A model generated the notes under the pieces. The model was not told the DNA's origin and searched no databases. It saw nothing but the letters and a program-made list of their open reading frames with translations. Both the position numbers and the translations under genes were made by a program. Positions 1-8,578 of a stretch of 36,426 nt of DNA are shown in pieces. How positions within the stretch are numbered: the first letter of the stretch is position 1; the number at the start of each line of letters is the position of its first letter. The DNA is from an uncultured Actinomycetes bacterium (GTDB taxonomy: Bacteria > Actinomycetota > Acidimicrobiia > Acidimicrobiales > RAAP-2). The stretch lies in assembly GCA_903874965.1 (NCBI GenBank), contig CAIQUD010000107.1, positions 1 to 36,426 on the forward strand, given 5' to 3'.

Positions 1-1
1 C

Positions 2-847
2 ACCCTCACCGAGTTCAACGCCACAACTGGAGCGCTCGTTCGTGTTCTCTCCGACCCGACCTACGGCTTCAACCAGCCCCAAGCGATTGCCGTCAGCGGC
101 ACGAATGTTTTCGTGACGAATCAGGGAGGCGCTTCGGTCACTGAGTTCAACGCCACAACTGGAGCGCTCGTTCGTGTTCTCTCCGACCCGACCTACGACT
201 TCAGCGGTCCCTTAGGTATCGCCGTCAGCGGCACGAACGTCTTCGTTGTAAACGTTGCTGATGGCACGGTCACTGAGTTCAACGCCACAACTGGAGCGCT
301 CGTTCGTGTTCTCTCCGACCCGACATACCGTTTCCGTGCTCCCCTGGCGATAGCCGTCATCGGCACGAACGTGTTCGTTACCAATTCGGTCGGGACGCTC
401 ACCGAGTTTGACGCCACAACTGGAAAACTCGTTCGTATCCTCTCCGGCCCGTCTTATGGTTTCAGCGGTCCCTCGGCGATAGCCATCAGCGGCACGAACG
501 CTTTCGTGACGAACGCGCATTCGGTTACCGAGTTCAGCGCCACAACTGGCAAACTCGTCCGGAAGATCCAGGGCACGCCCTACGGCTTCAACCATCCCCA
601 TGGGATTGTCGTCAGCGGCACGAACGTGTTCGTGACGAACGAGCTTGGCGATTCGGTCACCGAATTCAGCGCCACAACTGGCAAACTCGTCCGGAAGATC
701 CTGGGTTCGTCCTACGGCTTCAGCTCTCCCACTGGTATTGCCGTCAGTGGAACGAACGTGTTCGTGACGAACTCGAATAACAACTCGGTCACCGAATTCA
801 GCGCCACAACTGGCAAACTCGTCCAGAAGATTCTGGGGTCGCCTTAA
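2..847 (+). CDS. Secreted/surface beta-propeller protein with YVTN/NHL-like repeats, 5' truncated by window edge
   Basis: The reading frame is open from the left edge of the window, so the true start lies upstream; an internal GTG near 113 is not a credible start. It encodes six full repeats and part of a seventh, each 42-44 residues, with the pattern TEFxATTGxLVRxL, then GFxxP, then IAVSGTNVFVTN. This pattern resembles YVTN/NHL propeller blades, which usually mediate binding at the cell surface; no catalytic residues are visible. Early repeats use NATTGALVRVLSDPTY and later ones SATTGKLVRKILG, so the array contains two sequence subfamilies. The frame ends at a TAA that falls where other copies have a tyrosine codon, and homologous coding sequence continues beyond it. 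A near-copy follows at 1126. Signal peptide and blade number cannot be judged because the 5' end is missing. Confidence 0.75.
   Translation, partial: TLTEFNATTGALVRVLSDPTYGFNQPQAIAVSGTNVFVTNQGGASVTEFNATTGALVRVLSDPTYDFSGPLGIAVSGTNVFVVNVADGTVTEFNATTGALVRVLSDPTYRFRAPLAIAVIGTNVFVTNSVGTLTEFDATTGKLVRILSGPSYGFSGPSAIAISGTNAFVTNAHSVTEFSATTGKLVRKIQGTPYGFNHPHGIVVSGTNVFVTNELGDSVTEFSATTGKLVRKILGSSYGFSSPTGIAVSGTNVFVTNSNNNSVTEFSATTGKLVQKILGSP
18..131 (+). repeat. Copy 1 of a 114-bp identical direct repeat
   Basis: By eye, bases 18-131 are identical to 1364-1477 and encode one complete propeller blade in the same reading phase. The identity includes synonymous positions, which points to recent duplication or gene conversion between the two tandem genes rather than to protein-level selection alone. 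Confidence 0.85.
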
Positions 848-940
848 AGCTTCAACAGTCCCTCGGCAGTAGTTGTCAGAGGCAGGAACGTGTTCGTTGC
901 CAACTAGCGAGCCTTTTCAGTCACTGAGTTTCAAAGTTAA
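848..940 (+). pseudogene. Decayed C-terminal tail of the upstream propeller gene
   Basis: In the same frame as the preceding gene, this stretch still reads SFNSPSAVVVRGRNVFVAN, then a TAG (905-907), then RAFSVTEFQS and a final TAA (938-940). The intact tandem copy ends GFNYPQAIAFSGTNVFVAN-Y-RAFSVTQFQS. Both premature stops (TAA at 845 and TAG at 905) therefore sit exactly where the copy has a TAC tyrosine codon. This looks like the original C-terminus, lost by two point mutations. Stop-codon read-through is a less likely alternative. Confidence 0.7.
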
Positions 941-1125
941 GCCAATTCCAGTTGGGTTCATATCTTCGGATGGAAATCCCCAATATGTACTTGACCTTGA
1001 CCCCCCTGAAAGACGTCCAACTCCGATGGACATTCAACCCCGGCTACAGCCAATTCATCGCTTATGCTTTTTGAGAGTCGATGCGTGGTCATAAGTCAAC
1101 AAAAGCAACGACAAGGAGCTGTCGT

Positions 1126-1635
1126 ATGAGGGTAGCGAAACGAAGTCTGATAGCAGCAATTGCAGCGATCACGCTTGTACCGGTTTGCTCCACCTTGGCA
1201 TCTGCTTCAAGCGGCGCAAGATCATCCTTGGCTTCAAAAGCGCCAGCAACGAGCGCTGTTCGTGTCTTGGGTGGATGGGGTTTCAGCACTCCCACTGGGA
1301 TCGCCATCAGCGGCACAAACGTGTTCGCCGCAAGCTCCGTTGGCGATTCGGTCACCAAGTTCGACGCCACAACTGGAGCGCTCGTTCGTGTTCTCTCCGA
1401 CCCGACCTACGGCTTCAACCAGCCCCAAGCGATTGCCGTCAGCGGCACGAATGTTTTCGTGACGAATCAGGGAGGCGATTCGGTCACCGAGTTCGACGCC
1501 ACAACTGGTGCGCTCGTTCGTGTTCTCTCCGACCCGTCCTACGGTTTCAACTATCCCCAAGCGATTGCCTTCAGCGGCACGAACGTCTTCGTTGCCAACT
1601 ACCGAGCCTTTTCGGTCACGCAGTTTCAAAGTTGA
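1126..1635 (+). CDS. Short secreted YVTN/NHL-like beta-propeller-repeat protein
   Basis: This 169-residue protein starts at ATG 1126, seven bases after an AAGGAG. An upstream in-frame ATG at 1081 would put a polar stretch ahead of the signal peptide and is less likely. Residues 1-29 form a classical signal peptide (MRVAKRSLIAAIAAI, hydrophobic core, then ASA). The rest holds about three propeller-type repeats almost identical to those of the preceding gene, ending ANYRAFSVTQFQS. Three blades cannot close a propeller alone, so the protein may oligomerise, or it may be the residue of a longer gene shortened by recombination between repeats. Its 3' flank also matches the preceding gene's 3' flank, which shows that a whole gene end was duplicated. 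The role is unknown; surface binding is a guess from the fold. Confidence 0.75.
   Translation: MRVAKRSLIAAIAAITLVPVCSTLASASSGARSSLASKAPATSAVRVLGGWGFSTPTGIAISGTNVFAASSVGDSVTKFDATTGALVRVLSDPTYGFNQPQAIAVSGTNVFVTNQGGDSVTEFDATTGALVRVLSDPSYGFNYPQAIAFSGTNVFVANYRAFSVTQFQS
1364..1477 (+). repeat. Copy 2 of a 114-bp identical direct repeat
   Basis: Identical to 18-131 and in the same coding phase inside the second propeller gene. Homologous recombination between the two copies would delete or duplicate about 1.35 kb and leave a single in-frame propeller gene. Confidence 0.85.
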
Positions 1636-1747
1636 GGCAATTCTGGTTGAGTTCATATCCTCGTATGGAAATCACCATTATTTACTGATGTGTAGAAGTG
1701 AGCTGTCTCACTGAATCGCGTTCCATGTTCTCTCGTATGCCCAGTGC

Positions 1748-2130
1748 GTGCCGACCGCAGGCACTGGTTCAACAAGTCAGCTGGCAATACGTGGTCAGAA
1801 CAAGGTGGGAACGAAGGTTTACCTCGCGCCGTCAGCAAACATTCATGTCGAAAATTTGACGCATTCCGGATCGATGGTGACCGTGCATGTCCCGTCCGAC
1901 GTCCCGGTTGTCGGTGCCATACCGAACTCGACCCTTTCGCTCACCTTGAGTTATGGGTCCACGGTGACCCAAACGTTGGACTCGAATGGGTCGATTCCCA
2001 TCTAAATTTCACCACCAATGTCTGGAACATTCAATGGAGTGGCGTTGGACCAAGCGCCAACTCGATATTTACGATCGGTTCCCTCGTCGATTCGAGTCGG
2101 GTAGGGAGTCCTACAGTTTTCATTGGTTAA
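1748..2130 (+). pseudogene. Frameshifted fragment of a beta-sandwich (Ig-like) secreted protein
   Basis: One frame (GTG 1748 to TAA 2005) reads as a plausible beta-rich domain, including VGTKVYLAPSANIHVENLTH and TLSLTLSYGSTVTQTL, and stops at GSIPI. Directly after, the frame one base earlier reads NFTTNVWNIQWSGVGPSANS, then IFTIGSLVDSSRVGSPTVFIG, and stops at 2130. The join at about 2000-2006 looks like a one-base indel. No signal peptide or good ribosome site precedes 1748, and the frame is open back to about 1715, so the 5' part of the ancestral gene is probably lost too. The 1636-2333 interval holds only this fragment and the hairpin at 2163. Confidence 0.5.
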
Positions 2131-2162
2131 AACGCTTGGTTGAGAAAGAGATTGACTTTGTG

Positions 2163-2200
2163 AAGAATCCTCGTCCTTTAGGGCGGGGATTCTTTCGATT
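2163..2200 (+). terminator. Strong hairpin with T-rich tail, probable intrinsic terminator
   Basis: Bases 2163-2176 pair with 2181-2194 around a TTTA loop: 14 pairs including two G-T wobbles, followed by TTCGATTTT. It would end transcription of the surface-protein region on the + strand. The GC-rich stem with a TTTA loop also resembles hairpins at the ends of IS200/IS605-type elements, but no transposase is nearby. Confidence 0.7.
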
Positions 2201-2333
2201 TTCAATGGCGACCCAATTCAGCAACTGAGAGTTTGGAGGCGGTCCACCAAAGCGGTCCTCCTGATTGGGGCTTTCAGTTCACTTTCCCCTAATTGCCAAA
2301 GGACTCTCGAAACCACGATCTAACGATGCTTTC

Positions 2334-3224
2334 CTACCGGCGACCAGCGTGGCTGGGTGAGCACGTGGAACCTGCTCCGGCTGCAACGCAACTCGGGCAA
2401 AGCAAGAGGAGTGCCCTGCAGGCAAGGTTGCCGCAGTTGACGTAATTCGTCGTTGGCGCCCCGCATGCTTCGCAGTGACTGATGACTCTTGGATGCTCGG
2501 AGAAGGTTTGGATCATTCGTTCGTCAAAAACAACGAGCGAACCTTCCCAAAGTCCGCGGTCGCCAAATGCTTCGCCATATCGAATGATGCCTCCATCCAA
2601 TTGATAGACCTCATTGAAGCCACGGCTCTTCATCAGCGCGCTCAACACCTCGCAGCGAATCCCACCCGTGCAGTAGGTGACGACTGGTTTGTCCTTCAGG
2701 TCGTCGTACTTTCCGCTGTCGATTTCGGACATGAAATCGTGTGAGGTCTTGACGTCGGGAACAACCGCACCTCGAAACTTGCCGACTTCGGCTTCAAACG
2801 AGTTGCGTCCATCAAAGAACACCACTTCCTCGCCACGTGCATCGACGAGTTCATGGAGTTGTTGTGGACTCAGGTGCGTGCCACCACCTTCGACCCCATT
2901 CGTCGTCACCACGAGTTCGTCTTGAACGCCAAAGGCAACGAGTTCGGGCCGGACCTTTACCGATAAGCGGGGAAAGTCATTGCCTTGTCCGACCGACCAC
3001 TTGACATCAATGTTTCGATACGGAAAATAGGACTTGGTCGCTCGAAGGTAACGCTTGACGGCTTTCAGGTCTCCACCAACAGCGGCGTTGATGCCATGGG
3101 GCGAGATGATGATGCGACCCTTGAGATCGAGGCTTTCACAAAGCGTTGTCTGCCAGAGGCGAATTGCTTCAGGGTCGGGCTGGGGAGTGAAGCAGTAGAA
3201 CAGGACAACCTTCGGCTCAGCCAC
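2334..3224 (-). CDS. trhO: tRNA uridine(34) hydroxylase TrhO (rhodanese-like, YceA family)
   Basis: This 296-residue protein matches the TrhO/YceA family along its whole length. The family hydroxylates the wobble uridine 34 of certain tRNAs, the first step to 5-alkoxyuridine modifications. The N-terminal domain has the family hallmarks [14 protein letters not shown] and [12 protein letters not shown] (residues 10-51). The rhodanese domain (about 120-230) carries the active-site loop YCTGGIRCE with Cys185. The C-terminal tail (about 250-285) has CxxC pairs (HCEACG, CPSC) typical of a zinc-binding end. The start is a GTG at 3224 with no Shine-Dalgarno; a TAACAC six bases upstream could be a -10 box for a leaderless transcript. 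It stands alone, with a different orientation or family on each side. The function is secure from family knowledge. Confidence 0.93.
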   Translation of the reverse strand: MAEPKVVLFYCFTPQPDPEAIRLWQTTLCESLDLKGRIIISPHGINAAVGGDLKAVKRYLRATKSYFPYRNIDVKWSVGQGNDFPRLSVKVRPELVAFGVQDELVVTTNGVEGGGTHLSPQQLHELVDARGEEVVFFDGRNSFEAEVGKFRGAVVPDVKTSHDFMSEIDSGKYDDLKDKPVVTYCTGGIRCEVLSALMKSRGFNEVYQLDGGIIRYGEAFGDRGLWEGSLVVFDERMIQTFSEHPRVISHCEACGAPTTNYVNCGNLACRALLLLCPSCVAAGAGSTCSPSHAGRR

Positions 3225-3306
3225 GACAAAGTGTTACACGCGCCCTTGAAGTGCATGGCCAGACCGCAAGGTAGAAGAACTTCAGCTCAAGAAGATCGCT
3301 CGAAAC

Positions 3307-4137
3307 CTACGGGCAGTTTGCACCCGACGTTCCAAAGAAGATGCCATTGGGACAAATGGTGCTCGTTGAGTACGTCGGGTTCGTGATGATGGCGCCCGTG
3401 AAGTTTGCAGACGAGAGGTGAGCTCCAGTGAAGTCGGAGTCGACCGAGATTGCTTTGGTGAAGTCCACACTGACCAAATTCGCATTGGTGAAATCCGTTC
3501 TGGTCAGGTTTGCCTGACCAAAATTTGCACCTTGAAGGTTGGTGTGAGCCAACGAAGCATCGGTGAGATTCGAGCCGAGAAAGTTCGTTGATGCTGCCTG
3601 TGATGACGAGCCATTGAAGAAACTCTGGAGTGATTTGTACGTGATGGTGGCCCCGACAAGTTGGGCATAGGCAAGATTGCTTCCTCCGGCAATGCTCACG
3701 GCAGTGAAGTCAAGGCCATTGAGCACGCAGCCTCCAAGGTTGAGCGGTTGCACATAAGGGCTGGAACCTCCGACGCCTGCAACTGCAGACAGCGAGCACG
3801 CTGAATTTGCCTGTGGTCCTGCTGGACCTTGCGGGCCGGCGTCACCCTTCACACCCTGAATCCCCTGTTCTCCAGGGGCACCTGGCAATCCACGCGGACC
3901 CTGTTGGCCCGTCGCACCAGTTGGTCCAACTTGGTTCCATTGGATGTGGATGGCGCCTGACGGACACGTTTTGATTGGAGCCGTCCCGACAAGAGAAAGC
4001 ACTCCAGTTTTGGCACACGCGTAATAGATGACGGGCGAAGGATTTGGACTCGCCCCTGCGTTCAATGCCGTAGAAATTCCAGCTCCCATCGTTGCTGCAA
4101 CGATGACGGAGGCGAACCACGTTGCCGTCTTCTTCAT
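3307..4137 (-). CDS. Secreted collagen-like and pentapeptide-repeat protein
   Basis: This 276-residue protein starts at ATG 4137, just after an AAGGTGG; an in-frame ATG at 4182 would add 15 polar residues before the signal peptide. Residues 1-29 are a signal peptide (MKKTATWFASVIVAATMGAG). Residues 37-70 form a small domain with IYYAC and a second Cys before IHIQWNQVGPTG, a head often found before bacterial collagen stalks. Residues 71-108 are an uninterrupted run of Gly-X-Y triplets. Residues 185-253 are about thirteen pentapeptides of the A(N/D)Lxx type (TNLQG ANFGQ ANLTR TDFTN), with weaker ones at 141-165. Collagen triplets form a trimeric stalk, whereas pentapeptides form a right-handed quadrilateral helix, so the likely design is a trimeric surface fibre with beta-helical tips. 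Function is unknown; adhesion or coat formation is inferred. Confidence 0.85.
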   Translation of the reverse strand: MKKTATWFASVIVAATMGAGISTALNAGASPNPSPVIYYACAKTGVLSLVGTAPIKTCPSGAIHIQWNQVGPTGATGQQGPRGLPGAPGEQGIQGVKGDAGPQGPAGPQANSACSLSAVAGVGGSSPYVQPLNLGGCVLNGLDFTAVSIAGGSNLAYAQLVGATITYKSLQSFFNGSSSQAASTNFLGSNLTDASLAHTNLQGANFGQANLTRTDFTNANLVSVDFTKAISVDSDFTGAHLSSANFTGAIITNPTYSTSTICPNGIFFGTSGANCP

Positions 4138-4231
4138 ATGCCCACCTTCAGCTCCGGCAGATTTGCCTTCTGGTGGCTGCACCGTACCCTCAGCGAGTGG
4201 CGTTTGCAGGGAATGGTTGTCATGCGAAGGA

Positions 4232-7200
4232 CTAGCGGATCGTCAGCATGAAGGTTGCCTGCACCGCTGAGGTGGTCACCTTGAGTACTCCACCTACGCG
4301 GGTCTTCATCGTTTCAATTGCTTTGACCTTGACGGCACGAGTTCCTGGTGCAAGGTGGACGTTGACGACCCCCGAGAGCACTCCCGACGGAGAAATCTTG
4401 AGTCCAAGCGGCAGCGCCACCGGCATCCAGGAGATCGTGACTTTCGAGGCAGAGGTCGATGGCACAATTCCGGTCGCGTGGAGCGCTACCGGTCCGAATG
4501 TTCGACCTCGAGTGGCTCGTGGGAGTGTCACGGGCACGATGGAGAAACCTTGGACGGTGAGCGACTGAGGCACACCATTCGTGGCGGTGAACCTCGTTCC
4601 TTGACCAACATGGGCAATGAGCGTGCACGTGCCAGGGGCGAGGTAGCTGACGTTCAGGCCAGCAACACTGCAGACAACCGGGGTGGAACTCGTGATCGAG
4701 GTCAGGCCATCTCCCGACGTTGCAAAGGTTGAGGCAAACGAAGCACCGACGATTCCGGCTTTGGGCATATTGGAAATGAAGACCGTGGCGGTGATCTTTT
4801 CAATAACATTGCCGTCAGCATCCGCAATGAAGAGATTGCCCGCTGGATCTGCGCCAACACCACTCGGGTAGCTCAACTTTGATGCGGTGGCGATCCCAGA
4901 AGTCGGAGCTCCATAACTCCCTGTCCCCGCGTAGATGGACAGCACACCGGATGGGCTCACCTTCTCAACAACATGGTTGTCCGAATCGGCAATGTAGAGA
5001 TTGCTCAACGCGTCAGTCGCCACACCGTTTGGAACGCTCAATTTTGAATTCGTTGCCGTTCCGGGTGTTGGCGCGCCTGTGGCGCCAGTGCCTGCGACGA
5101 CAGAGAGCACCCCACTGGGCGTCACCTTCTCAATCACATGCGCGTCAGCATCCGCAATGAAGAGATTGCCCCATCCATCAATCGCAACCCCTGTGGGGTA
5201 ACAGAGCGTTGAACTTGTTGCGGCTCCTGCTGTTGGGGCTCCATAGGAACCAGTCCCCGCGTAGATGGACAGCACACCAGTTGGGCTCACCTTCTCAATC
5301 ACATGGGCGTCGGCGTCGGCAATGTAGAGATTCCCCGAAGTGTCGAGGGCGATACCACTCGGATCGTTCAACTTCGAACTCGTTGCCGCTCCTGGAGTTG
5401 GGGCGCCAGCTGTGCCCGTTCCAGCAACGACGGAGAGCACGCCACTGGGCGTCACTCGTTCAACCAGTGCATTGCCGGAGTCGGCGATGTAGAGATTGCC
5501 GGCTGTATCGATGGCGACACCGTTTGGTCCATTCAACTTTGAGGCAGTAGCAGGTCCAGGAACGGGTGAACCAGCTGTTCCTGTTCCTGCGACGACAGAG
5601 AGCACCCCACTGGGCGTCGCCTTCTCAATCACATTGTTGTCAGTGTCGGCAATGTAGAGGTTGCCCGAACCATCGGCCACAACACCTCGTGGGTTCTTCA
5701 ACTTCGAACTTGTGGCTGTTCCTTGGGTCGGCGCACCGGCAGCACCATTGCCGACAACAACCGAAAGGAGAAGCGGCGGCATGCCCCTTGCAATCGTGAA
5801 GGACTGGTTCGAGCCTTCAGCACTCGTGTAGTTCGTTCCTGACGCCACTCTGGCGATGAGTGTGCAAGTTCCAACCGATACGTAGTTCACGGTTGTTCCC
5901 GTGACCGAGCAGGTGCCAGAAGTTGTACTGACGACCGAAGTTGCGCCGTCACCGGTCGTTGCGATGGCTGGAGTGAAGCTGTCGCCCACAGAACCGGTCA
6001 TCGGGAGATTTCGGATTGACACCGCGGGGGTGATCTTTTCGACCACGGCATTGTCATAGTCAGCAATGTAGAGATTCCCCGTTGCGTCAACGGCCAGACC
6101 ATTCGGTCCACTAAGCATCGAGTTGCCGACAGGTCCCGGTGTTGGTGGTCCTTCGGTACCTGTGCCGGCAATGATCGACAAGGAGCCTGACAACGTGACC
6201 TTCTCGATGACGTGGTTGAAGAAGTCGGCAATGTAGAGGTTCCCCGACGCATCAACGGTCACGGCCTCGGGATAGCCCAAACTTGAGCCAATTGCCACGC
6301 CTTGGCTCGGTGCTCCAGAAGTTCCGTTTCCAGCCACGATCGACAACACGCCACCAGGATTGACCTTTTCCACAAGTGCATTGCCCGAGTCGGCAATGTA
6401 GAGATTTCCTGAGGCATCAACGGCAACGCCCGAAGGACCATTCAAGCGTGAACTCGTCGCGGCTCCAGGTGTTGGGGCCCCATAGTTTCCAGTTCCAGCA
6501 ACGATCGACAAATCCCCAGCGGGTGTGACCTTCTCAATGACATAGTTGCTGTAGTCGGCAATGTAGAGATTCCCCGCCGAATCAACGGTGACATCGGCGG
6601 GATACCGCAACATCGAACGAGTTGCACTCCCAGCGGTCGGTGTGCCAGGAGAACCGGTGCCTGCAACGATCGAGAGCACTCCGCCGGGCGTCACCTTTTC
6701 GATCACTGCATTGTCCGCGTCGGCAATGTAGAGATTTCCTGAGGCATCGACGGCAATGCTCTGCGAGTTGCTCAGCATTGAACTCGTGGCAGGACCCGGA
6801 GTTGGCGCGCCCTGTGTTCCATTGCCAGCCACAATCGAGAGCAGTCCCGAAGGGGTGACTTTTTGCACGATGTGGTTGGAGAAGTCAGCAATGTAGAGGT
6901 TGCCAGAGGCGTCAACGGCGACCCCATTCGGTCCTCCCAGCGTTGCACTCGTTGCAGGTCCTGGGGTCGTGGTGCCTTTCGTTCCGGTCCCAGCGATGAT
7001 GGACAGCAACACCGATGGAGTGCCTCGAGCAATGGTGAAGGACTGCATTGCGCCGTCGGCGCCGGCGTAGTTTGGGCCGCTGGCAACATGCGAGACGAGA
7101 TTGCAGGTTCCGGCGGCGATGAAGTTCACCGTCGACCCCGCCACTGAGCAAATTCCAGGCGTCGCACTGGTAACGCTGGTCGTGCCGTCACCAGTTGATG

Positions 7201-8422
7201 CGACGGAAGGAGAGAACGAACCGCCAACTGATCCACTTTGTGGAAGGTTGCCAATCAGCACTCCAGAGAGTGTGATGTTCGCAACCACGGCACTGTCATA
7301 GTCGGCAATGAAGAGATTGCCTGAAGCATCAAGAGCTAGGCCATTTGGGCTAGCAAACCTTGAACCGGTGGCAGTTCCTGGAGTTGGTGTGCCGTAGATC
7401 CCGGTACCGGCGAAGATCGACAAGGTTCCGCCAGTTGAGACCTCTTCAATCACGTGATTATCGGAATCAGCAATGTAGAGATTCCCTTGAGCGTCCGTGG
7501 TGAGCGCGTAGGGGTTGTTGAGTTTTGAGTTGGTAGCGATTCCGGGAGTCGGTGTCCCTCGAATCCCCGTTCCAGCAATGACCGACAAGGTCCCTCCAGG
7601 GGTCACCTTCTCAACGACGCCGTAGCCAGAATCCGCGATGAAGAGGTTGCCGGAACCATCAAGGGCGATACCTCGTGGATTCCCCAACGGCGTCGTCGTT
7701 GCCGGCCCTGCTACGGGAGTGCCGAATGCTCCATTTCCTGCAACGACTGACAGCATCCCAAGAGGAGTGACTTTTGCAACGACGACATTCAGGTAGTCCG
7801 CAATGTAGAGATTTCCCGTGCCATCAACTGCAACGCCAGTAGGAACGCCTAATGGAGAACTCGTAGCAGGTCCTGGAACCTCTGCCCCTCTCGTTCCAGT
7901 CCCGGCAACAATGGAGAGCACGCCATCAGGGGTGATCTTCTCAATCGCGCTGTATCCAGTGTCGGCAATGTAGAGATTGCCCGATGCGTCAGTCGCCATC
8001 CCGGCTGGGTGACCCAACGGGGAACTTGCTGCAGGCCCAGGTACGGGGGTTCCCGAGATTCCTGTTCCGGCAATGATCGACAGCACGCCGGTTGGGGTGA
8101 CCTTTTCAATGACGCTGTCACCAGTGTCGGCAATGTAGAGATTTCCCAAGGAATCAATGGCAATACCGCGCGGGTTACTCAATTTCGAATTCGTCGCTGG
8201 CCCCGGTGTTGGAACACCAGAAGTGCCAGTACCGGCGTAGAGCGTGAGGAGTGGCGCAGGATTGACGGCAGCTCCAGCAGTGAAGGTTGGCCCCAACACC
8301 GTCAGACCACTGAGAATGGTTACAAAGGCCGTGCTGAAGAGGGCGAGCCGCTTCAGCAAACCATCCATGAACCCATCATGAGGCGCAACTGAGTGCGCTT
8401 CTAGGGGTTCAATCTCCTGCAT
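4232..8422 (-). CDS. Giant secreted protein with three six-bladed NHL propellers separated by Ig-like domains
   Basis: This protein has 1396 residues from ATG 8422, which follows AAGGAA; the frame is open to 8533, and an internal ATG at 8371 is another possible start. A hydrophobic segment at about residues 24-50 is the signal peptide. I count 18 NHL-type repeats of about 55 residues, each with LSIVAGTG and a GNLYIAD-x(5-7)-IEKVTP core, in three blocks of six (about 58-395, 470-800 and 880-1215). Each block is followed by an Ig-like module of about 75 residues with two cysteines (TCSV...GTCTL). The last 100 residues are a further beta-sandwich ending TFMLTIR, with no sortase motif or membrane anchor. 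NHL propellers bind protein, glycan or RNA, but no enzyme active site is evident. Blades within and between propellers are very similar, so the array grew by duplication of whole propellers. The protein is likely a large surface or secreted binding protein. Confidence 0.85.
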   Translation of the reverse strand: MQEIEPLEAHSVAPHDGFMDGLLKRLALFSTAFVTILSGLTVLGPTFTAGAAVNPAPLLTLYAGTGTSGVPTPGPATNSKLSNPRGIAIDSLGNLYIADTGDSVIEKVTPTGVLSIIAGTGISGTPVPGPAASSPLGHPAGMATDASGNLYIADTGYSAIEKITPDGVLSIVAGTGTRGAEVPGPATSSPLGVPTGVAVDGTGNLYIADYLNVVVAKVTPLGMLSVVAGNGAFGTPVAGPATTTPLGNPRGIALDGSGNLFIADSGYGVVEKVTPGGTLSVIAGTGIRGTPTPGIATNSKLNNPYALTTDAQGNLYIADSDNHVIEEVSTGGTLSIFAGTGIYGTPTPGTATGSRFASPNGLALDASGNLFIADYDSAVVANITLSGVLIGNLPQSGSVGGSFSPSVASTGDGTTSVTSATPGICSVAGSTVNFIAAGTCNLVSHVASGPNYAGADGAMQSFTIARGTPSVLLSIIAGTGTKGTTTPGPATSATLGGPNGVAVDASGNLYIADFSNHIVQKVTPSGLLSIVAGNGTQGAPTPGPATSSMLSNSQSIAVDASGNLYIADADNAVIEKVTPGGVLSIVAGTGSPGTPTAGSATRSMLRYPADVTVDSAGNLYIADYSNYVIEKVTPAGDLSIVAGTGNYGAPTPGAATSSRLNGPSGVAVDASGNLYIADSGNALVEKVNPGGVLSIVAGNGTSGAPSQGVAIGSSLGYPEAVTVDASGNLYIADFFNHVIEKVTLSGSLSIIAGTGTEGPPTPGPVGNSMLSGPNGLAVDATGNLYIADYDNAVVEKITPAVSIRNLPMTGSVGDSFTPAIATTGDGATSVVSTTSGTCSVTGTTVNYVSVGTCTLIARVASGTNYTSAEGSNQSFTIARGMPPLLLSVVVGNGAAGAPTQGTATSSKLKNPRGVVADGSGNLYIADTDNNVIEKATPSGVLSVVAGTGTAGSPVPGPATASKLNGPNGVAIDTAGNLYIADSGNALVERVTPSGVLSVVAGTGTAGAPTPGAATSSKLNDPSGIALDTSGNLYIADADAHVIEKVSPTGVLSIYAGTGSYGAPTAGAATSSTLCYPTGVAIDGWGNLFIADADAHVIEKVTPSGVLSVVAGTGATGAPTPGTATNSKLSVPNGVATDALSNLYIADSDNHVVEKVSPSGVLSIYAGTGSYGAPTSGIATASKLSYPSGVGADPAGNLFIADADGNVIEKITATVFISNMPKAGIVGASFASTFATSGDGLTSITSSTPVVCSVAGLNVSYLAPGTCTLIAHVGQGTRFTATNGVPQSLTVQGFSIVPVTLPRATRGRTFGPVALHATGIVPSTSASKVTISWMPVALPLGLKISPSGVLSGVVNVHLAPGTRAVKVKAIETMKTRVGGVLKVTTSAVQATFMLTIR

Positions 8423-8564
8423 GGCGTTCCTTGATCTTGGCGGTTCCATCGAACTCGTCGGTCGATGTTGGGTTATTCCCACTTGCAAAGTTACTGACGA
8501 ATTCGAGTTCGCGCTCCGCGGGCGAGAAATCAAAAGCCTATGACCAGTTGGGACTACCTACCTC

Positions 8565-8578
8565 GGCGGCCAGCCGCC
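8565..8578. terminator. GC-rich perfect hairpin between two convergently read surface genes
   Basis: GGCGG-CCAG-CCGCC forms a short perfect hairpin 95 bases downstream of the secreted hydrolase gene (minus strand) and 140 bases upstream of the NHL-protein start. It lacks a T-run on either strand, so it is only a weak terminator candidate. Nothing else stands out in 8423-8672. Confidence 0.25.

Noticed and set aside
1-940. Regular repeats as a CRISPR array or satellite
   Set aside because: The 126-132-base period is coding, keeps frame and shows propeller-blade residues; there are no short repeats with unique spacers.
2235-2262. GGAGG...CCTCC inverted repeat after trhO
   Set aside because: Only five base pairs form without a large bulge and no T-run follows.
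4248-8400. Several open frames of 60-130 codons antisense to the NHL gene
   Set aside because: They mirror the repeat pattern of the coding strand, lack ribosome sites and give low-complexity translations.
4232-8422. NHL propeller gene as the missing methylamine dehydrogenase heavy chain
   Set aside because: The heavy chain is a single seven-bladed propeller encoded in the mau operon. This gene is on the opposite strand, has three six-bladed propellers with Ig modules, and lies outside the operon.
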